The notes under the pieces: generated by a model
Seen by the model: only the letters and a program-made list of their open reading frames with translations
The model's database searches: none
Told to the model about the DNA's origin: nothing
Position numbers and translations under genes: made by a program
Shown: positions 1-8,315 of the stretch, one piece after another
Layout: the number at the start of each line of letters is the position of its first letter
Numbering within the stretch: the first letter of the stretch is position 1
From: Falsiruegeria litorea R37
GTDB lineage: Bacteria; Pseudomonadota; Alphaproteobacteria; Rhodobacterales; Rhodobacteraceae
Assembly: GCF_900172225.1 (NCBI RefSeq)
Contig: NZ_FWFO01000001.1
Span: 868,001-932,000 of the forward strand
Length of the DNA: 64,000 nt
Reading direction: 5' to 3'

Positions 1-635
1 AACACCTCGATCATACGGTTGGCGGATGTGTCCCGCGGCGGGCGGATGAAATCGAATGTTGCGATGGAGTCTAACTCAACAGGTCCATCACCGGTCAGTG
101 GATGGCCTGCGGGGAAGACAACGCAGGGGCAATCACTCAGTAGGAACTCACAGGATAGTGCGGCGTCATTCCCAGTCATTGAGGTTAGTGCGAAGTCGAC
201 TTCTTTCGCACGCACCATGTCATAAACCCGATGATCATCGACTTCGCGGAATATTGGGAAAGCATTTGCGCCTTCTTTCCTAAGCTCCGCAAATAGAGGA
301 GCAAGCAGGTATGTGACCAGGGACGTCGGTGTCGCGATCTGAACAATCTCGCGATCCGCCCGCGGCAGGGTCCGCACTTTGTCGAAAATCAGGCTGACGG
401 ATCGTTCAAGCTGTTCAAAATCAGGCATCAAGGTTTGCGCGTGATTGGTCGGCAACACCACGCCCCGGCTACGTTCGATCAGCTTGACGCCCAGAAGTTC
501 TTCCAGACGTGCGACGTGTTGGGTGACGGCGGGTTGGGTCAGGTTCAAGGACTGTGCGGCCTTGGTGAAGCTTTGCATGCGCAGCACCGTGAGAAAGCTT
601 TGAACCAGTTTTGGGGGCAAGTCGGAACGACGCAT
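1..635 (-). CDS. LysR-family transcriptional regulator (3' end beyond window)
   Basis: Reading the minus strand from an ATG at 633-635 gives 211 open codons running off the left edge. The N-terminus is a LysR winged helix-turn-helix (about residues 10-65), with AAQSLNLTQPAVTQHVARL as the recognition region, followed by the start of the effector-binding domain. It diverges from the 729-5017 operon, with 93 bp between the starts, the usual arrangement for a LysR activator and its target. The effector is probably a substrate or intermediate of that operon, by position only. The C-terminal part is not visible. Confidence 0.9.
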   Translation of the reverse strand, partial: MRRSDLPPKLVQSFLTVLRMQSFTKAAQSLNLTQPAVTQHVARLEELLGVKLIERSRGVVLPTNHAQTLMPDFEQLERSVSLIFDKVRTLPRADREIVQIATPTSLVTYLLAPLFAELRKEGANAFPIFREVDDHRVYDMVRAKEVDFALTSMTGNDAALSCEFLLSDCPCVVFPAGHPLTGDGPVELDSIATFDFIRPPRDTSANRMIEV

Positions 636-648
636 AAGGAAGGGCCTG

Positions 649-667
649 TAAAGATAACGAATCTTTA
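649..667. promoter_or_regulatory. Candidate LysR operator (perfect inverted repeat)
   Basis: TAAAGAT-N5-ATCTTTA is a perfect 7-bp inverted repeat in the gap between the divergent lysR and hydrolase starts. Size and position fit a LysR binding site; binding is inferred. Confidence 0.55.
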
Positions 668-728
668 TTGGACAGCCTTAGGATAACATTGAACGATGGC
701 CCCGACGCAATGGTCGTATCGGTGAAAG

Positions 729-1526
729 ATGAAAGTCACGGTTCTACAAATTGATGCCGGTCGGACCGGCGCAAACCAGCGTTGGTCCTTGCTGGAATCC
801 CAAGCGCGCGCGCATGCGATGGACGGAAGCGATCTGCTGGTTTGGCCCGAGTTGTTCCTGTCAGGCTACAACGTGGGTGATGCTTTGCATGCCCATGCCG
901 AACCCTCAGACGGTGTGTTTGCCGAACGGGTGCAGGCCTTGGCGCAAGAATTGGGCGTTGCGATCCTCTACGGCTACCCCGAACGCGCGGGCGGACAGGT
1001 CTACAATTCGGCCCTGCTGGTCGATAGCACCGGCGAGGTTCTGATCAATCATCGCAAAACCGTTCTGCCTGATGGAATTGAGCCGGATCGGTTTGGCACA
1101 GGCTCGGATTTCACATTGGTCAGATTGGGCGCGGCAATCGTCGCAGTGATGATCTGCTATGAAAGTGAATTCCCGGAAGCGGTGCGGCAGGTATCGGCGA
1201 AGGGTGCGGACGTGGTGCTTGTCGTCACCGCCTGCGCCTGGGATCAAGTGCCCAATCTGGTTGTGCCGTCACGCGCTTACGAGAACGGCGTGTTTATGGT
1301 CTACGCCAATTTCTGCGGCGTTGAGAATGGCCACGCCTTCGCAGGGCTAAGCTGTATCGTCGATCCCTACGGCAACGATCTGGCTCGTGCTGGCCGCGAA
1401 GAAGAAGCGATCACCGCCAAGCTTGATCTTGCCCTTGTGCGCGAAGCCCGTGCCCGGCTTCCGTATCTGCGCGACCACGGAAAAATTCCGCGTAACCCAA
1501 AATTTTCAAAGGACAGCCCCCGATGA
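729..1526 (+). CDS. Carbon-nitrogen hydrolase (nitrilase superfamily amidase)
   Basis: 265 aa, normal length for the family. The Glu-Lys-Cys triad is visible: E41 in VWPELFLSG, K110 in NHRKTVL and C143 in MICYESEFPE. The ICYE..FPE nucleophile motif is typical of aliphatic amidases and omega-amidases rather than true nitrilases. It would hydrolyse a C-N bond of a small amide and release ammonia in the cytoplasm. It is first in a four-gene operon; its stop overlaps the next start by ATGA. The substrate cannot be read from sequence. Confidence 0.88.
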   Translation: MKVTVLQIDAGRTGANQRWSLLESQARAHAMDGSDLLVWPELFLSGYNVGDALHAHAEPSDGVFAERVQALAQELGVAILYGYPERAGGQVYNSALLVDSTGEVLINHRKTVLPDGIEPDRFGTGSDFTLVRLGAAIVAVMICYESEFPEAVRQVSAKGADVVLVVTACAWDQVPNLVVPSRAYENGVFMVYANFCGVENGHAFAGLSCIVDPYGNDLARAGREEEAITAKLDLALVREARARLPYLRDHGKIPRNPKFSKDSPR

Positions 1527-2656
1527 AGATCAAAGATATCCGCGTCACGCCGTTGCGGCTGGAAACGCGCGTTCCCTACGTCTGGTCGCAGGGGGTCGAG
1601 AACGCCTTCACCGTGAACCTGATCGAGATCGAAGCCGAGGATGGAACCATCGGATATGGCGAAACCACCGCCGCCCCTGACGCCGATGCGCAGAAGATCA
1701 TCCTGCTGAAACTGGCCAAATCCTTTATCGGACGCTCGGTGTTCGACATCACCGCCGCGCGCGACGACGCCTACAAGCGCAACTTCCTTGTGTTTGGCGG
1801 GAACATGCCGCGCTATGCCAATCAGCTATTCTGTGGGTTGGAAATGGCGGCGATGGATTTGCAAGGCAAACTGCTGAACCTGCCCGTCTGGGATCTTCTG
1901 GGGGGTGAGCAACGCAAAAACGTCGGATATTTCTATTTCCTGCAAGGCGAAAGCACCGAAGAACTGGTTGCCGATGCCAAAGCCGGGGCCGAGGCGGGAC
2001 ATCCGATCATCTACCTGAAAGTAGGCATCTCGCCCGACTATGATCTGGCCAATATCCGCGCCATCCGCGACGCCATCGGCCCGGATCACCGCCTGCGCCT
2101 TGACGCGAACGAGGCTTGGGACCCAGCACTTGGGCTGCGCATGCTGAAGGCGATCGAGCCCTACAATATCGAATACGTGGAACAGCCGACCACCAGCTTG
2201 TCGCTGCTACCATTGAAGCACCTCAAGGATCGCTCACCCATAGCATTGGGTGCCGATCAATCGGTGTTTACGTTGCAGGATGTCTATCAAGCTTGCGCGA
2301 CCGGGGCGGCCGACATGATCGCCGTGGGACCGCGCGAAATTGGCGGACTGCGCGCGATGCTAAAGGCCGCTGCCATCTGCGAAGGGGCCGGGCTGACGCT
2401 GTGCATCCATTCCAGCATGACCACGGGCATCACCACTTGCGCCGAGCATCACATCGGGCGCGCGGCGGCCAATCTTGACGACGGCAACCAGATCATGTGG
2501 CAGCTTCTGAAAGACAACATCATCGACACCCCCAGCCTTGAGCCACAAAAAGGAGCGCTCTCGCTTGAAGGGCGGCCGGGGCTGGGGTTTGACCTGAACC
2601 TCGATGTGGTTGCCAAAACGGCCAACACCCACCAACAGTTTGTGGGAACGGCCTGA
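1523..2656 (+). CDS. Enolase-superfamily (mandelate racemase/muconate lactonizing-like) enzyme
   Basis: 377 aa with the N-terminal capping domain and C-terminal TIM barrel of the superfamily. Three Mg ligands are recognisable: Asp in RLDANEAW, Glu in YVEQP and Asp in GADQSV. The barrel's first catalytic KxK position reads YLK, so only the second lysine remains, and a His appears late in CIHSS. The family abstracts a proton alpha to a carboxylate (racemase, epimerase, dehydratase or lactonizing enzyme). With the Ldh-type reductase next door, cis-3-hydroxyproline dehydratase-type chemistry is one possibility but is not proven. Confidence 0.85.
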   Translation: MKIKDIRVTPLRLETRVPYVWSQGVENAFTVNLIEIEAEDGTIGYGETTAAPDADAQKIILLKLAKSFIGRSVFDITAARDDAYKRNFLVFGGNMPRYANQLFCGLEMAAMDLQGKLLNLPVWDLLGGEQRKNVGYFYFLQGESTEELVADAKAGAEAGHPIIYLKVGISPDYDLANIRAIRDAIGPDHRLRLDANEAWDPALGLRMLKAIEPYNIEYVEQPTTSLSLLPLKHLKDRSPIALGADQSVFTLQDVYQACATGAADMIAVGPREIGGLRAMLKAAAICEGAGLTLCIHSSMTTGITTCAEHHIGRAAANLDDGNQIMWQLLKDNIIDTPSLEPQKGALSLEGRPGLGFDLNLDVVAKTANTHQQFVGTA

Positions 2657-2685
2657 CGGTCTGGCCGATAGACAGGAAAACGCCC

Positions 2686-3669
2686 ATGCCCGACATTGCC
2701 CTGGATGAAATCCACCGCGCAACCAAATCAGCCCTCACGCGCCACGGCGCCGCACCGTGGATTGCCGAGGAAGTTGCCCTCGCGGTTCGCAAGGCCGAGG
2801 CGGTCGGCAACCGCATTTGCGGACTCTACTACTTGGAAAGTTATTGCCAGCAATTGCAGTCCGGTCGCGTGGACGGAACGGTTGAACCGGTTGTCTCACA
2901 TCCCAAGCCCGGCGTCGTCGCAGTGGATGCCAAGTTCGGCTTTGCGCAGCCCGCTTTTGCACGGGGTTTGCCGGAAGCCATCGCAGCCGCGCAGGAATGC
3001 GGTGTTGCAAGCCTTGCTGTCGGCCATGCGCATACCTGCACCTCGCTTGGGTATTTTACAGAACAGATTGCTCGGGCTGGTCTTATAGGTCTGGGCTTGA
3101 CCAATGCCTCGCCCATTGTCGCACCGCCCGGCGGCAAGACACGGGTGATCGGCACCAATCCAATCGCATTTTCCGTTCCCGATGGTGCGGGCGGCATCGC
3201 CATGCAGTTCGACCAGTCGACCACCACCGTGGCCCTGGGCAAGATCACCATGGCCAAAGCCGCGGGCGAGCGTATTCCCGAAGGCTGGGCTGTCGATGCT
3301 GACGGACAGCCAACCACCGACCCCGAAGCTGCTTTGGGCGGGTCGCTGGTCAGCATGGGCAGCCACAAGGGCTGGGGTTTTGGCCTGATGGCTGAATTGC
3401 TGGCCGCTGGCATGACCGGCGGTGTGGTTAGTCGCGATGTCAAACCATTGAAAGCCCCTGAAGGCCCTCCGCATGACCTTGGCCAATATTATCTGCTGAT
3501 GGACCCGGGCAGTTCCCCGGATTTCTTTGACCGGCTCGGCCGAATTGCCGAAGGCGTTGCCCTGGACGAAGGCGCACGGATGCCTGGTCAGGGCAAAGCG
3601 GCGCAGGATCCCGTGACGCTGGAGCAGGCCGTTTGGGATCAGACACGCGCCTTGGCTGGCATGACTTGA
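2686..3669 (+). CDS. Ldh-family (malate/L-sulfolactate-type) NAD(P)-dependent oxidoreductase
   Basis: 327 aa, the full family length. Family landmarks are the central ..H.HT..LGYFTEQIARAG stretch, the IGTNPIAFSVP nucleotide-binding segment and GSHKGWGFGLM near the C-terminus. Relatives include malate/lactate, ureidoglycolate and sulfolactate dehydrogenases and delta1-pyrroline-2-carboxylate reductases, so it interconverts a 2-oxo (or cyclic imino) acid and its reduced form. It lies 29 bp after the enolase-superfamily gene and probably acts on that enzyme's product. Exact substrate unknown. Confidence 0.85.
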   Translation: MPDIALDEIHRATKSALTRHGAAPWIAEEVALAVRKAEAVGNRICGLYYLESYCQQLQSGRVDGTVEPVVSHPKPGVVAVDAKFGFAQPAFARGLPEAIAAAQECGVASLAVGHAHTCTSLGYFTEQIARAGLIGLGLTNASPIVAPPGGKTRVIGTNPIAFSVPDGAGGIAMQFDQSTTTVALGKITMAKAAGERIPEGWAVDADGQPTTDPEAALGGSLVSMGSHKGWGFGLMAELLAAGMTGGVVSRDVKPLKAPEGPPHDLGQYYLLMDPGSSPDFFDRLGRIAEGVALDEGARMPGQGKAAQDPVTLEQAVWDQTRALAGMT

Positions 3670-3691
3670 GGGCAGCATTGGGAGTTACCGC

Positions 3692-5017
3692 ATGACGGTA
3701 CATTTCTCTGACACCAGAAAGATCGATCCGACCAAAGGTGAGACGCTGGCAGACGGGTCGCCCAATGATGATGACCGGATGGAGATCGGGCCGACCAAGC
3801 TGGCGCTGGACGAATGGGAGGCCGCTGGCCTGACCTTACCCGATCTGGACCGGATGCGGGACCATCGCTGGAAAAAGCTAACCAAATCGGTGGTGGACCG
3901 CGGTTATGGCGCGATCCTGCTCTTTGATCCGTTGAACATCCGCTATGCTACCGACAGCACCAACATGCAGCTTTGGAATACGCATAACCTGTTCCGCGCG
4001 GTCCTGTTGTGCGCCGATGGCTATATGGTGATGTGGGATTACAAAAGCTCGCTTTTCCTGGCCGATCACCTGCCATTGGTGCGTGAAACCCGCACGGGCG
4101 CTGCGTTCTACTACTACGCGGCGGGCAACAACGGGGCCATGCGGGCGGCCAAGTTCGCCGCTGAGGTCGATGACCTGATCCGCGAACATGGCGGCGGCAA
4201 CAAACGTATCGCCATCGACAAGATCATGACCCACGGACTACGCGCGTTCGAGGCCTTGGGTTATGAGATTTTCGACGGTGAGGAGGTCACGGGAAAGACC
4301 CGCGCCGTCAAATGTATCGATGAGATCAACGCGATGCGTTGTGCGATGAACTCGACCGAGGCCAGCGTGGCAGCCATGCACGAAGCGGCCAAACCGGGGA
4401 TGAGCGAGGATGACATCTGGGCTGTGCTGCATGCCGAGAACATCCGGCGCGGTGGCGAATGGATCGAGACCCGTCTGCTGGCGACCGGACCCCGGACCAA
4501 CCCCTGGATGCAGGAATGCGGCCAGCGGATTTTGCAGAACAACGAAATCCTTGCCTTCGATATCGACCTCATCGGCCCTTACGGCATGTGCTGCGACATC
4601 TCCCGCACCTGGTGGTTTGGCGATCAGCCGCCGCGCGACGACATGATCTACGCGATGAACCACGCGATTGAGCATTTGCAAAGCAATATCGAAATGCTCA
4701 AACCCGGGGCATCTATACGAGAGCTTTGCTTTAACGGCCACGTGCTAGACCCGCAGTTCCAGAAACAGAAATACGGCACCAAGATGCACGGCGTTGGCCT
4801 GTGCGATGAATGGCCCTCGATGCCGCATCCGGATCGCTGGGACGAAGGCGCCTATGATCTGGAGCTGGAACCCGGCATGATCTTCTGCGCCGAGTCGCTG
4901 GTGTCGCCAGAGGGCGGTGACTTCTCCATCAAGCTAGAAGATCAAATTCTGATCACTGACACTGGTTATGAGAACCTAACGACATATCCGCTTGATGGGC
5001 GATTGATGGGGAACTAG
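3692..5017 (+). CDS. dddP: DddP-type M24-fold protein, probable DMSP lyase or close paralogue
   Basis: 441 aa, closely resembling roseobacter DddP along its whole length (shared stretches LFDPLNIRYATDSTNMQLWN and LKPG, as recalled). DddP cleaves dimethylsulfoniopropionate to dimethyl sulfide and acrylate. The residues reported for characterised Ruegeria DddP metal binding (D295, D297, D307, H371, E406, E421) are all present at a constant offset of five: D290, D292, D302, H366, E401, E416. The proposed catalytic Asp377 and Tyr366 correspond to D372 and Y361. It is last in the LysR-linked operon, with no acrylate or DMSP genes nearby, so another betaine or ester-like substrate is possible. The dddP symbol is therefore tentative. 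Confidence 0.75.
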   Translation: MTVHFSDTRKIDPTKGETLADGSPNDDDRMEIGPTKLALDEWEAAGLTLPDLDRMRDHRWKKLTKSVVDRGYGAILLFDPLNIRYATDSTNMQLWNTHNLFRAVLLCADGYMVMWDYKSSLFLADHLPLVRETRTGAAFYYYAAGNNGAMRAAKFAAEVDDLIREHGGGNKRIAIDKIMTHGLRAFEALGYEIFDGEEVTGKTRAVKCIDEINAMRCAMNSTEASVAAMHEAAKPGMSEDDIWAVLHAENIRRGGEWIETRLLATGPRTNPWMQECGQRILQNNEILAFDIDLIGPYGMCCDISRTWWFGDQPPRDDMIYAMNHAIEHLQSNIEMLKPGASIRELCFNGHVLDPQFQKQKYGTKMHGVGLCDEWPSMPHPDRWDEGAYDLELEPGMIFCAESLVSPEGGDFSIKLEDQILITDTGYENLTTYPLDGRLMGN

Positions 5018-5484
5018 CGGTGCAAGCGATGGCGGTTTTTGCAGGCTAGCCGACATAGGTTGCAACGCTGCAGATAGCAGTTTTGTCCCGCGATCTGTGA
5101 GTTCGACTTAAACTGGGTTTTGCGTTCGCGGCGAAGGTCTGCAATGCGGGCTGCGACTGCAGCAATCGAGCACTATGCTCAAGGTCGGCTCTGGGCCGTT
5201 CGGGCGACTTTGCAAAGGTAACTATCTGCGCTTGGCGGTCATTCGTGCCTGGTGCAGCATAGGTCAAAATGGGCTCAGCGCGGACATCTGCCAAAGGTCG
5301 TCGGTTGTCCGCTTTGTGGAACACGAAGTCAGGTCGCTCGGTCCCTGTTGTGTTCTTGGTTCAGCATTTGCGGCATGGGTTGGACTTCAGGTCGGGTTTT
5401 TTGGTGTCCACATTCATGACCAAATCGTTGCAGCAACGCCCGCTCCGCTAACCTTTAGCTGCCTGCAAAACCATGTGTCAGCTG

Positions 5485-5528
5485 GTGCACGCACGGTGCA
5501 CAGTTAGTGCACGCATTGTGCTCCGGGA
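5485..5528. repeat. Four direct repeats of GTGCAC-N5 with an 11-bp period
   Basis: GTGCAC occurs at 5485, 5496 and 5507, and GTGCTC at 5518, each followed by a 5-bp spacer (gcacg, agtta, gcatt). The period is exactly 11 bp, about one helical turn, so the palindromic cores lie on one DNA face, as iterons or cooperative operators do. Function unknown. Confidence 0.7.
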
Positions 5529-5680
5529 AAAACCGCCAAACAGCAGAACGTTAATCCCTGTCTGCCGTCGGCCAATTGCACTGGTTGAATAGGGGGGAAA
5601 GGTGGGGAAAGCGAGGAGGAGAGTTTGCTTTCCCCTGAACGCGACCGGAGCAAAGGGAGAAGCCGGTCTGCATTCAATTT

Positions 5681-5752
5681 CGGAACACCGGAGCCTCATG
5701 TGAGAGCGTGAGGGTCAGCCCCGGTGTTCGGATCAGGGACCGAAGCCCCTGA
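5681..5752 (-). terminator. Two hairpins following the ferredoxin reductase gene
   Basis: On the minus strand, five bases after the stop, an 8-bp stem (one G-T pair) closes on a TTCG tetraloop (5733-5752). A second hairpin with arms CCGAACACCGG/CCGGTGTTCCG spans 5681-5731. There is no clean T-run, so this could be a terminator or an mRNA-end stabiliser. Confidence 0.5.
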
Positions 5753-5757
5753 AATCG

Positions 5758-6564
5758 TTAGTCAACAAAGGCGCGTTCAACCACAAAGGTCGACGGTTTG
5801 TTGTTGGCGCCTTCGTCCAGGCCGAACCCTTCGAGCGCGGCCTTGGTGTCCTTGAGCATCTCCATCGAACCGCAGATCATGCCGCGGTCGGTTTCGGGTG
5901 AGATCTGCGGAACCCCCAGATCTTCAAAGACTTTTCCGCTTGCCATCAGGTCGGTGATGCGCCCCTGAAACGGATAATCCTCGCGCGTCACGGTGCAGTA
6001 GTGGCGCAAGTTCTGCGCCATCTCACCGACCAGCGGATCCTCTTTCAGCGCCTTGACCAATTGCTTGCCGTATTCCAGCTCGCCTACCTCGCGGCAGGTG
6101 TGGGTCAGGATGACTTCGTCAAACTTTTCATAGGTTTCCGGATCACGGATGAGCGAGGCAAAGGGCGCGATGCCGGTGCCGGTCGAGAACATCCAAAGGC
6201 GCTTTCCGGGCAGCAAAGCGTCGTTGACCAGCGTGCCGGTGGGCTTCTTGCGCATCAGCACCGTGTCGCCCACCTTGATCTTTTGCAGGTGCTCGGTCAG
6301 CGGGCCGTCCGGCACCTTGATCGAATAGAACTCCAGCTCTTCGTCCCAGCTGGGTGAGGCTACGGAATAGGCACGAAATACTGGCTTTTCCGCATTCGGC
6401 AGGCCAATCATCACGAACTCACCCGACCGGAACCGGAAAGTCGAAGGGCGTGTTATACGAAATTTAAACAAACGGTCTGTATAGTGCTCGACCGAGGTGA
6501 CCGTCTGCGCAAAAACGCCAGCGGGGATCGGGAATTCAGTCTTGGGGGCTTCATCAAGCGACAT
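5758..6564 (-). CDS. fpr: Ferredoxin--NADP+ reductase
   Basis: 268 aa from an ATG at 6562-6564 preceded by GGAGAG; an upstream in-frame extension overlaps the ferredoxin gene region and is unlikely. It has the bacterial FNR two-domain layout: FAD domain with RAYSVASP and the NADP domain with STGTGIAPF and the C-terminal VVERAFVD tail. It moves electrons between NADPH and the adjacent ferredoxin. It lies 17 bp after the ferredoxin gene, in one operon, opposite enamidase. Inference: the pair feeds reducing power to 6-hydroxynicotinate reductase. Confidence 0.92.
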   Translation of the reverse strand: MSLDEAPKTEFPIPAGVFAQTVTSVEHYTDRLFKFRITRPSTFRFRSGEFVMIGLPNAEKPVFRAYSVASPSWDEELEFYSIKVPDGPLTEHLQKIKVGDTVLMRKKPTGTLVNDALLPGKRLWMFSTGTGIAPFASLIRDPETYEKFDEVILTHTCREVGELEYGKQLVKALKEDPLVGEMAQNLRHYCTVTREDYPFQGRITDLMASGKVFEDLGVPQISPETDRGMICGSMEMLKDTKAALEGFGLDEGANNKPSTFVVERAFVD

Positions 6565-6581
6565 GGGTCTCTCCGTAGCGG

Positions 6582-6914
6582 TCAGGCGGCTGCAGGGGTT
6601 TCGGACAAGAGGTCCAGCTTGCCCTCTTTGCCGTTCCATTCGTCGGCATCGGGCATGGGGTCTTTCTTTTCGGTGATGACCGGCCAGTGTTCGGCATATT
6701 TACGGTTCATCTCGACCCAGTGCTCAGCGCCGTCATCGGTGTCTGGGCGAATGGCGTCGGCGGGGCATTCGGGCTCGCAGACGCCGCAGTCGATGCACTC
6801 ATCGGGGTGGATGACCAAGGTGTTCTCACCTTCATAAAAGCAATCCACCGGGCAGACTTCGACGCAGTCGGTGAATTTGCAGTTGATGCAGTTGTCGGTC
6901 ACCACATAGGTCAT
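6582..6914 (-). CDS. fdxA: FdxA-type 7Fe ferredoxin
   Basis: 110 aa starting MTYVVTDNC (ATG 6912-6914); the longer frame upstream has no support. The Cys pattern [17 protein letters not shown] followed by [12 protein letters not shown] matches FdxA ferredoxins, which hold one [3Fe-4S] and one [4Fe-4S] cluster, with the usual acidic C-terminal extension. It is cotranscribed with fpr and shares a divergent promoter region with enamidase. In Eubacterium barkeri, 6-hydroxynicotinate reductase is ferredoxin-linked, so this is a plausible direct donor here. Confidence 0.93.
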   Translation of the reverse strand: MTYVVTDNCINCKFTDCVEVCPVDCFYEGENTLVIHPDECIDCGVCEPECPADAIRPDTDDGAEHWVEMNRKYAEHWPVITEKKDPMPDADEWNGKEGKLDLLSETPAAA

Positions 6915-6930
6915 CGGCACTCGTCCTTTC

Positions 6931-6945
6931 GTTTGTGTGCTAATG
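6931..6945. promoter_or_regulatory. Cluster operator motif, copy 1 (before fdxA)
   Basis: On the minus strand this reads CATTAGCACACAAAC, 17 bp upstream of the ferredoxin start. It is one of four related sites (also 7032, 9886 and 21791), all next to genes of this cluster. Inferred target of the MarR regulator at 9423-9860. Confidence 0.55.
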
Positions 6946-7031
6946 AATAATCGACTCGGCAAGTGCCTGTCAATATGTTTGTGTACGTTCAATAAATCAA
7001 ACCTCATGACGCTTGACGGATGCTCAATTTA

Positions 7032-7048
7032 TATTAGTATGCAAACAA
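7032..7048. promoter_or_regulatory. Cluster operator motif, copy 2 (before enamidase)
   Basis: Reads TATTAGTATGCAAACAA on the plus strand, 30 bp before the enamidase start. It aligns with the copies at 6931, 9886 and 21791. Confidence 0.55.
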
Positions 7049-7077
7049 TAATTGCGCCAAACCAATCGGAGGGATCC

Positions 7078-8244
7078 ATGTCCGCAAAGCTTGTCATCAA
7101 GAACATCGGCCTGTTGTTGTCGGGCAAGATGGAGGAGCCGATTCTGGACGGTGACTGCCTGATCGCGATCGATGGCAAGATCCACGAGTGGGGGTATGAG
7201 AAAGATTTGGACTGCGAAGACGCCGATACGGTGGTCGATGCCAATGGTGTAACCGTGGCACCCGGTCTGATCGACAGCCACATTCACCCGGTCGTTGGCG
7301 ACTATACCCCGCGCCAGCAGCAATTGCACTGGATCGACTCGACCCTGCATGGCGGCGTGACCACTCTGATCTCGGCGGGCGAGGTGCACATGCCGGGCCG
7401 TCCCAAAGACATTGTGGGGCTCAAGGCGATGGCGATCGCGGCGCAGCGCTGGTACGAGAATTTCCGCCCCTCGGGCATGAAGGTCCACGCAGGCGCCCCC
7501 GTGATTGAACACGGTATGGTCGAAGAAGACTTCAAGGAAATGGCCGACGCCGGTGTCAAACTGTTGGGCGAGGTTGGTCTGGGCACCGTCAAGGACGGCA
7601 AGACCGCGAAACAGATGGTCGATTGGGCGCGCAAATACGGCATCCAATCCACCATTCACACCGGCGGCCCGTCGATCCCGGGTTCGGGACTGATTGATGC
7701 GGATATGGTTCTGGAAACCGGCACCGATGTGATTGGCCACATCAACGGGGGCCATTCGGCGCTGCCCGATGATCAGATCATGTGCCTGTGCGAAAGCTGT
7801 ACTGCCGGCTTGGAAATCGTCCACAACGGCAACGAGCGGGCCGCGCTTCTGACGCTGAACACCGCGCGTGAGCTGAAGCAGATGGACCGGATTATTCTGG
7901 GCACAGATGGCCCTGCTGGGTCTGGTGTACAGCCCTTGGGCATCATGCGGATGGTTGCGATGCTGTCCTCTCTCGGCAACGTCCCGGCCGAGATTGCGTT
8001 CTGCTTTGCCAACGGCAACACGGCGCGCCAACGCGAGTTGGACACTGGCCTGATCGACAAAGGTATGTGCGCCGATTTCGTGCTGATGGATCAAGCGCAA
8101 CATGCTCCGGGCAAGAACATTCTGGAATCGGTGCAATTGGGCAATTTGCCGGGTGTTGGCATGACCATCATCGACGGCAAGGTGACCTCGGAACGCAGCC
8201 GCAATACCCCGCCCGCAACCCGCCTGCCGCAGGTTGTGAGCTAA
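7078..8244 (+). CDS. ena: Enamidase-like amidohydrolase
   Basis: 388 aa; ATG at 7078 behind TCGGAGGG (the open frame extends further upstream without a ribosome-binding site). In E. barkeri, enamidase is a binuclear Fe-Zn amidohydrolase that opens 1,4,5,6-tetrahydro-6-oxonicotinate to 2-formylglutarate and ammonia. The metal ligands expected for this family are present: H68 and H70 (DSHIH), E165 (LLGEVG), H194 (TIHTGG), H221 (IGHINGG) and D277 (LGTDGP). It shares the operator motif with the hydroxylase/HNR operon. Other cyclic amides or enamides remain possible substrates, but the pairing with HNR makes this assignment strong. Confidence 0.85.
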   Translation: MSAKLVIKNIGLLLSGKMEEPILDGDCLIAIDGKIHEWGYEKDLDCEDADTVVDANGVTVAPGLIDSHIHPVVGDYTPRQQQLHWIDSTLHGGVTTLISAGEVHMPGRPKDIVGLKAMAIAAQRWYENFRPSGMKVHAGAPVIEHGMVEEDFKEMADAGVKLLGEVGLGTVKDGKTAKQMVDWARKYGIQSTIHTGGPSIPGSGLIDADMVLETGTDVIGHINGGHSALPDDQIMCLCESCTAGLEIVHNGNERAALLTLNTARELKQMDRIILGTDGPAGSGVQPLGIMRMVAMLSSLGNVPAEIAFCFANGNTARQRELDTGLIDKGMCADFVLMDQAQHAPGKNILESVQLGNLPGVGMTIIDGKVTSERSRNTPPATRLPQVVS

Positions 8245-8264
8245 GACATAACACTCCCCGAACT

Positions 8265-8301
8265 GCCCCTCGGATGGCTTCGGCCTCCGGGGGATTTTTT
8301 T
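8265..8301 (+). terminator. Rho-independent terminator after enamidase
   Basis: A GC-rich stem with a GGC-TTCG-GCC tip and outer CCCC/GGGG pairing is followed by seven T. It ends 14 bp before the next CDS, so the CoA-transferase gene is either read by leak-through or has its own start. Confidence 0.85.
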
Positions 8302-8315
8302 GAAAGGCACATGAC

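Larger units (their letters stand above)
5018..5757. other. 740-bp intergenic region without a credible gene
   Basis: Short open frames on both strands lack good ribosome-binding sites and recognisable domains. Some of the sequence may be a decayed dispersed intergenic repeat, which a genome search could settle. Its right part holds the 11-bp phased repeat and two hairpins downstream of the ferredoxin reductase gene. Confidence 0.6.
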
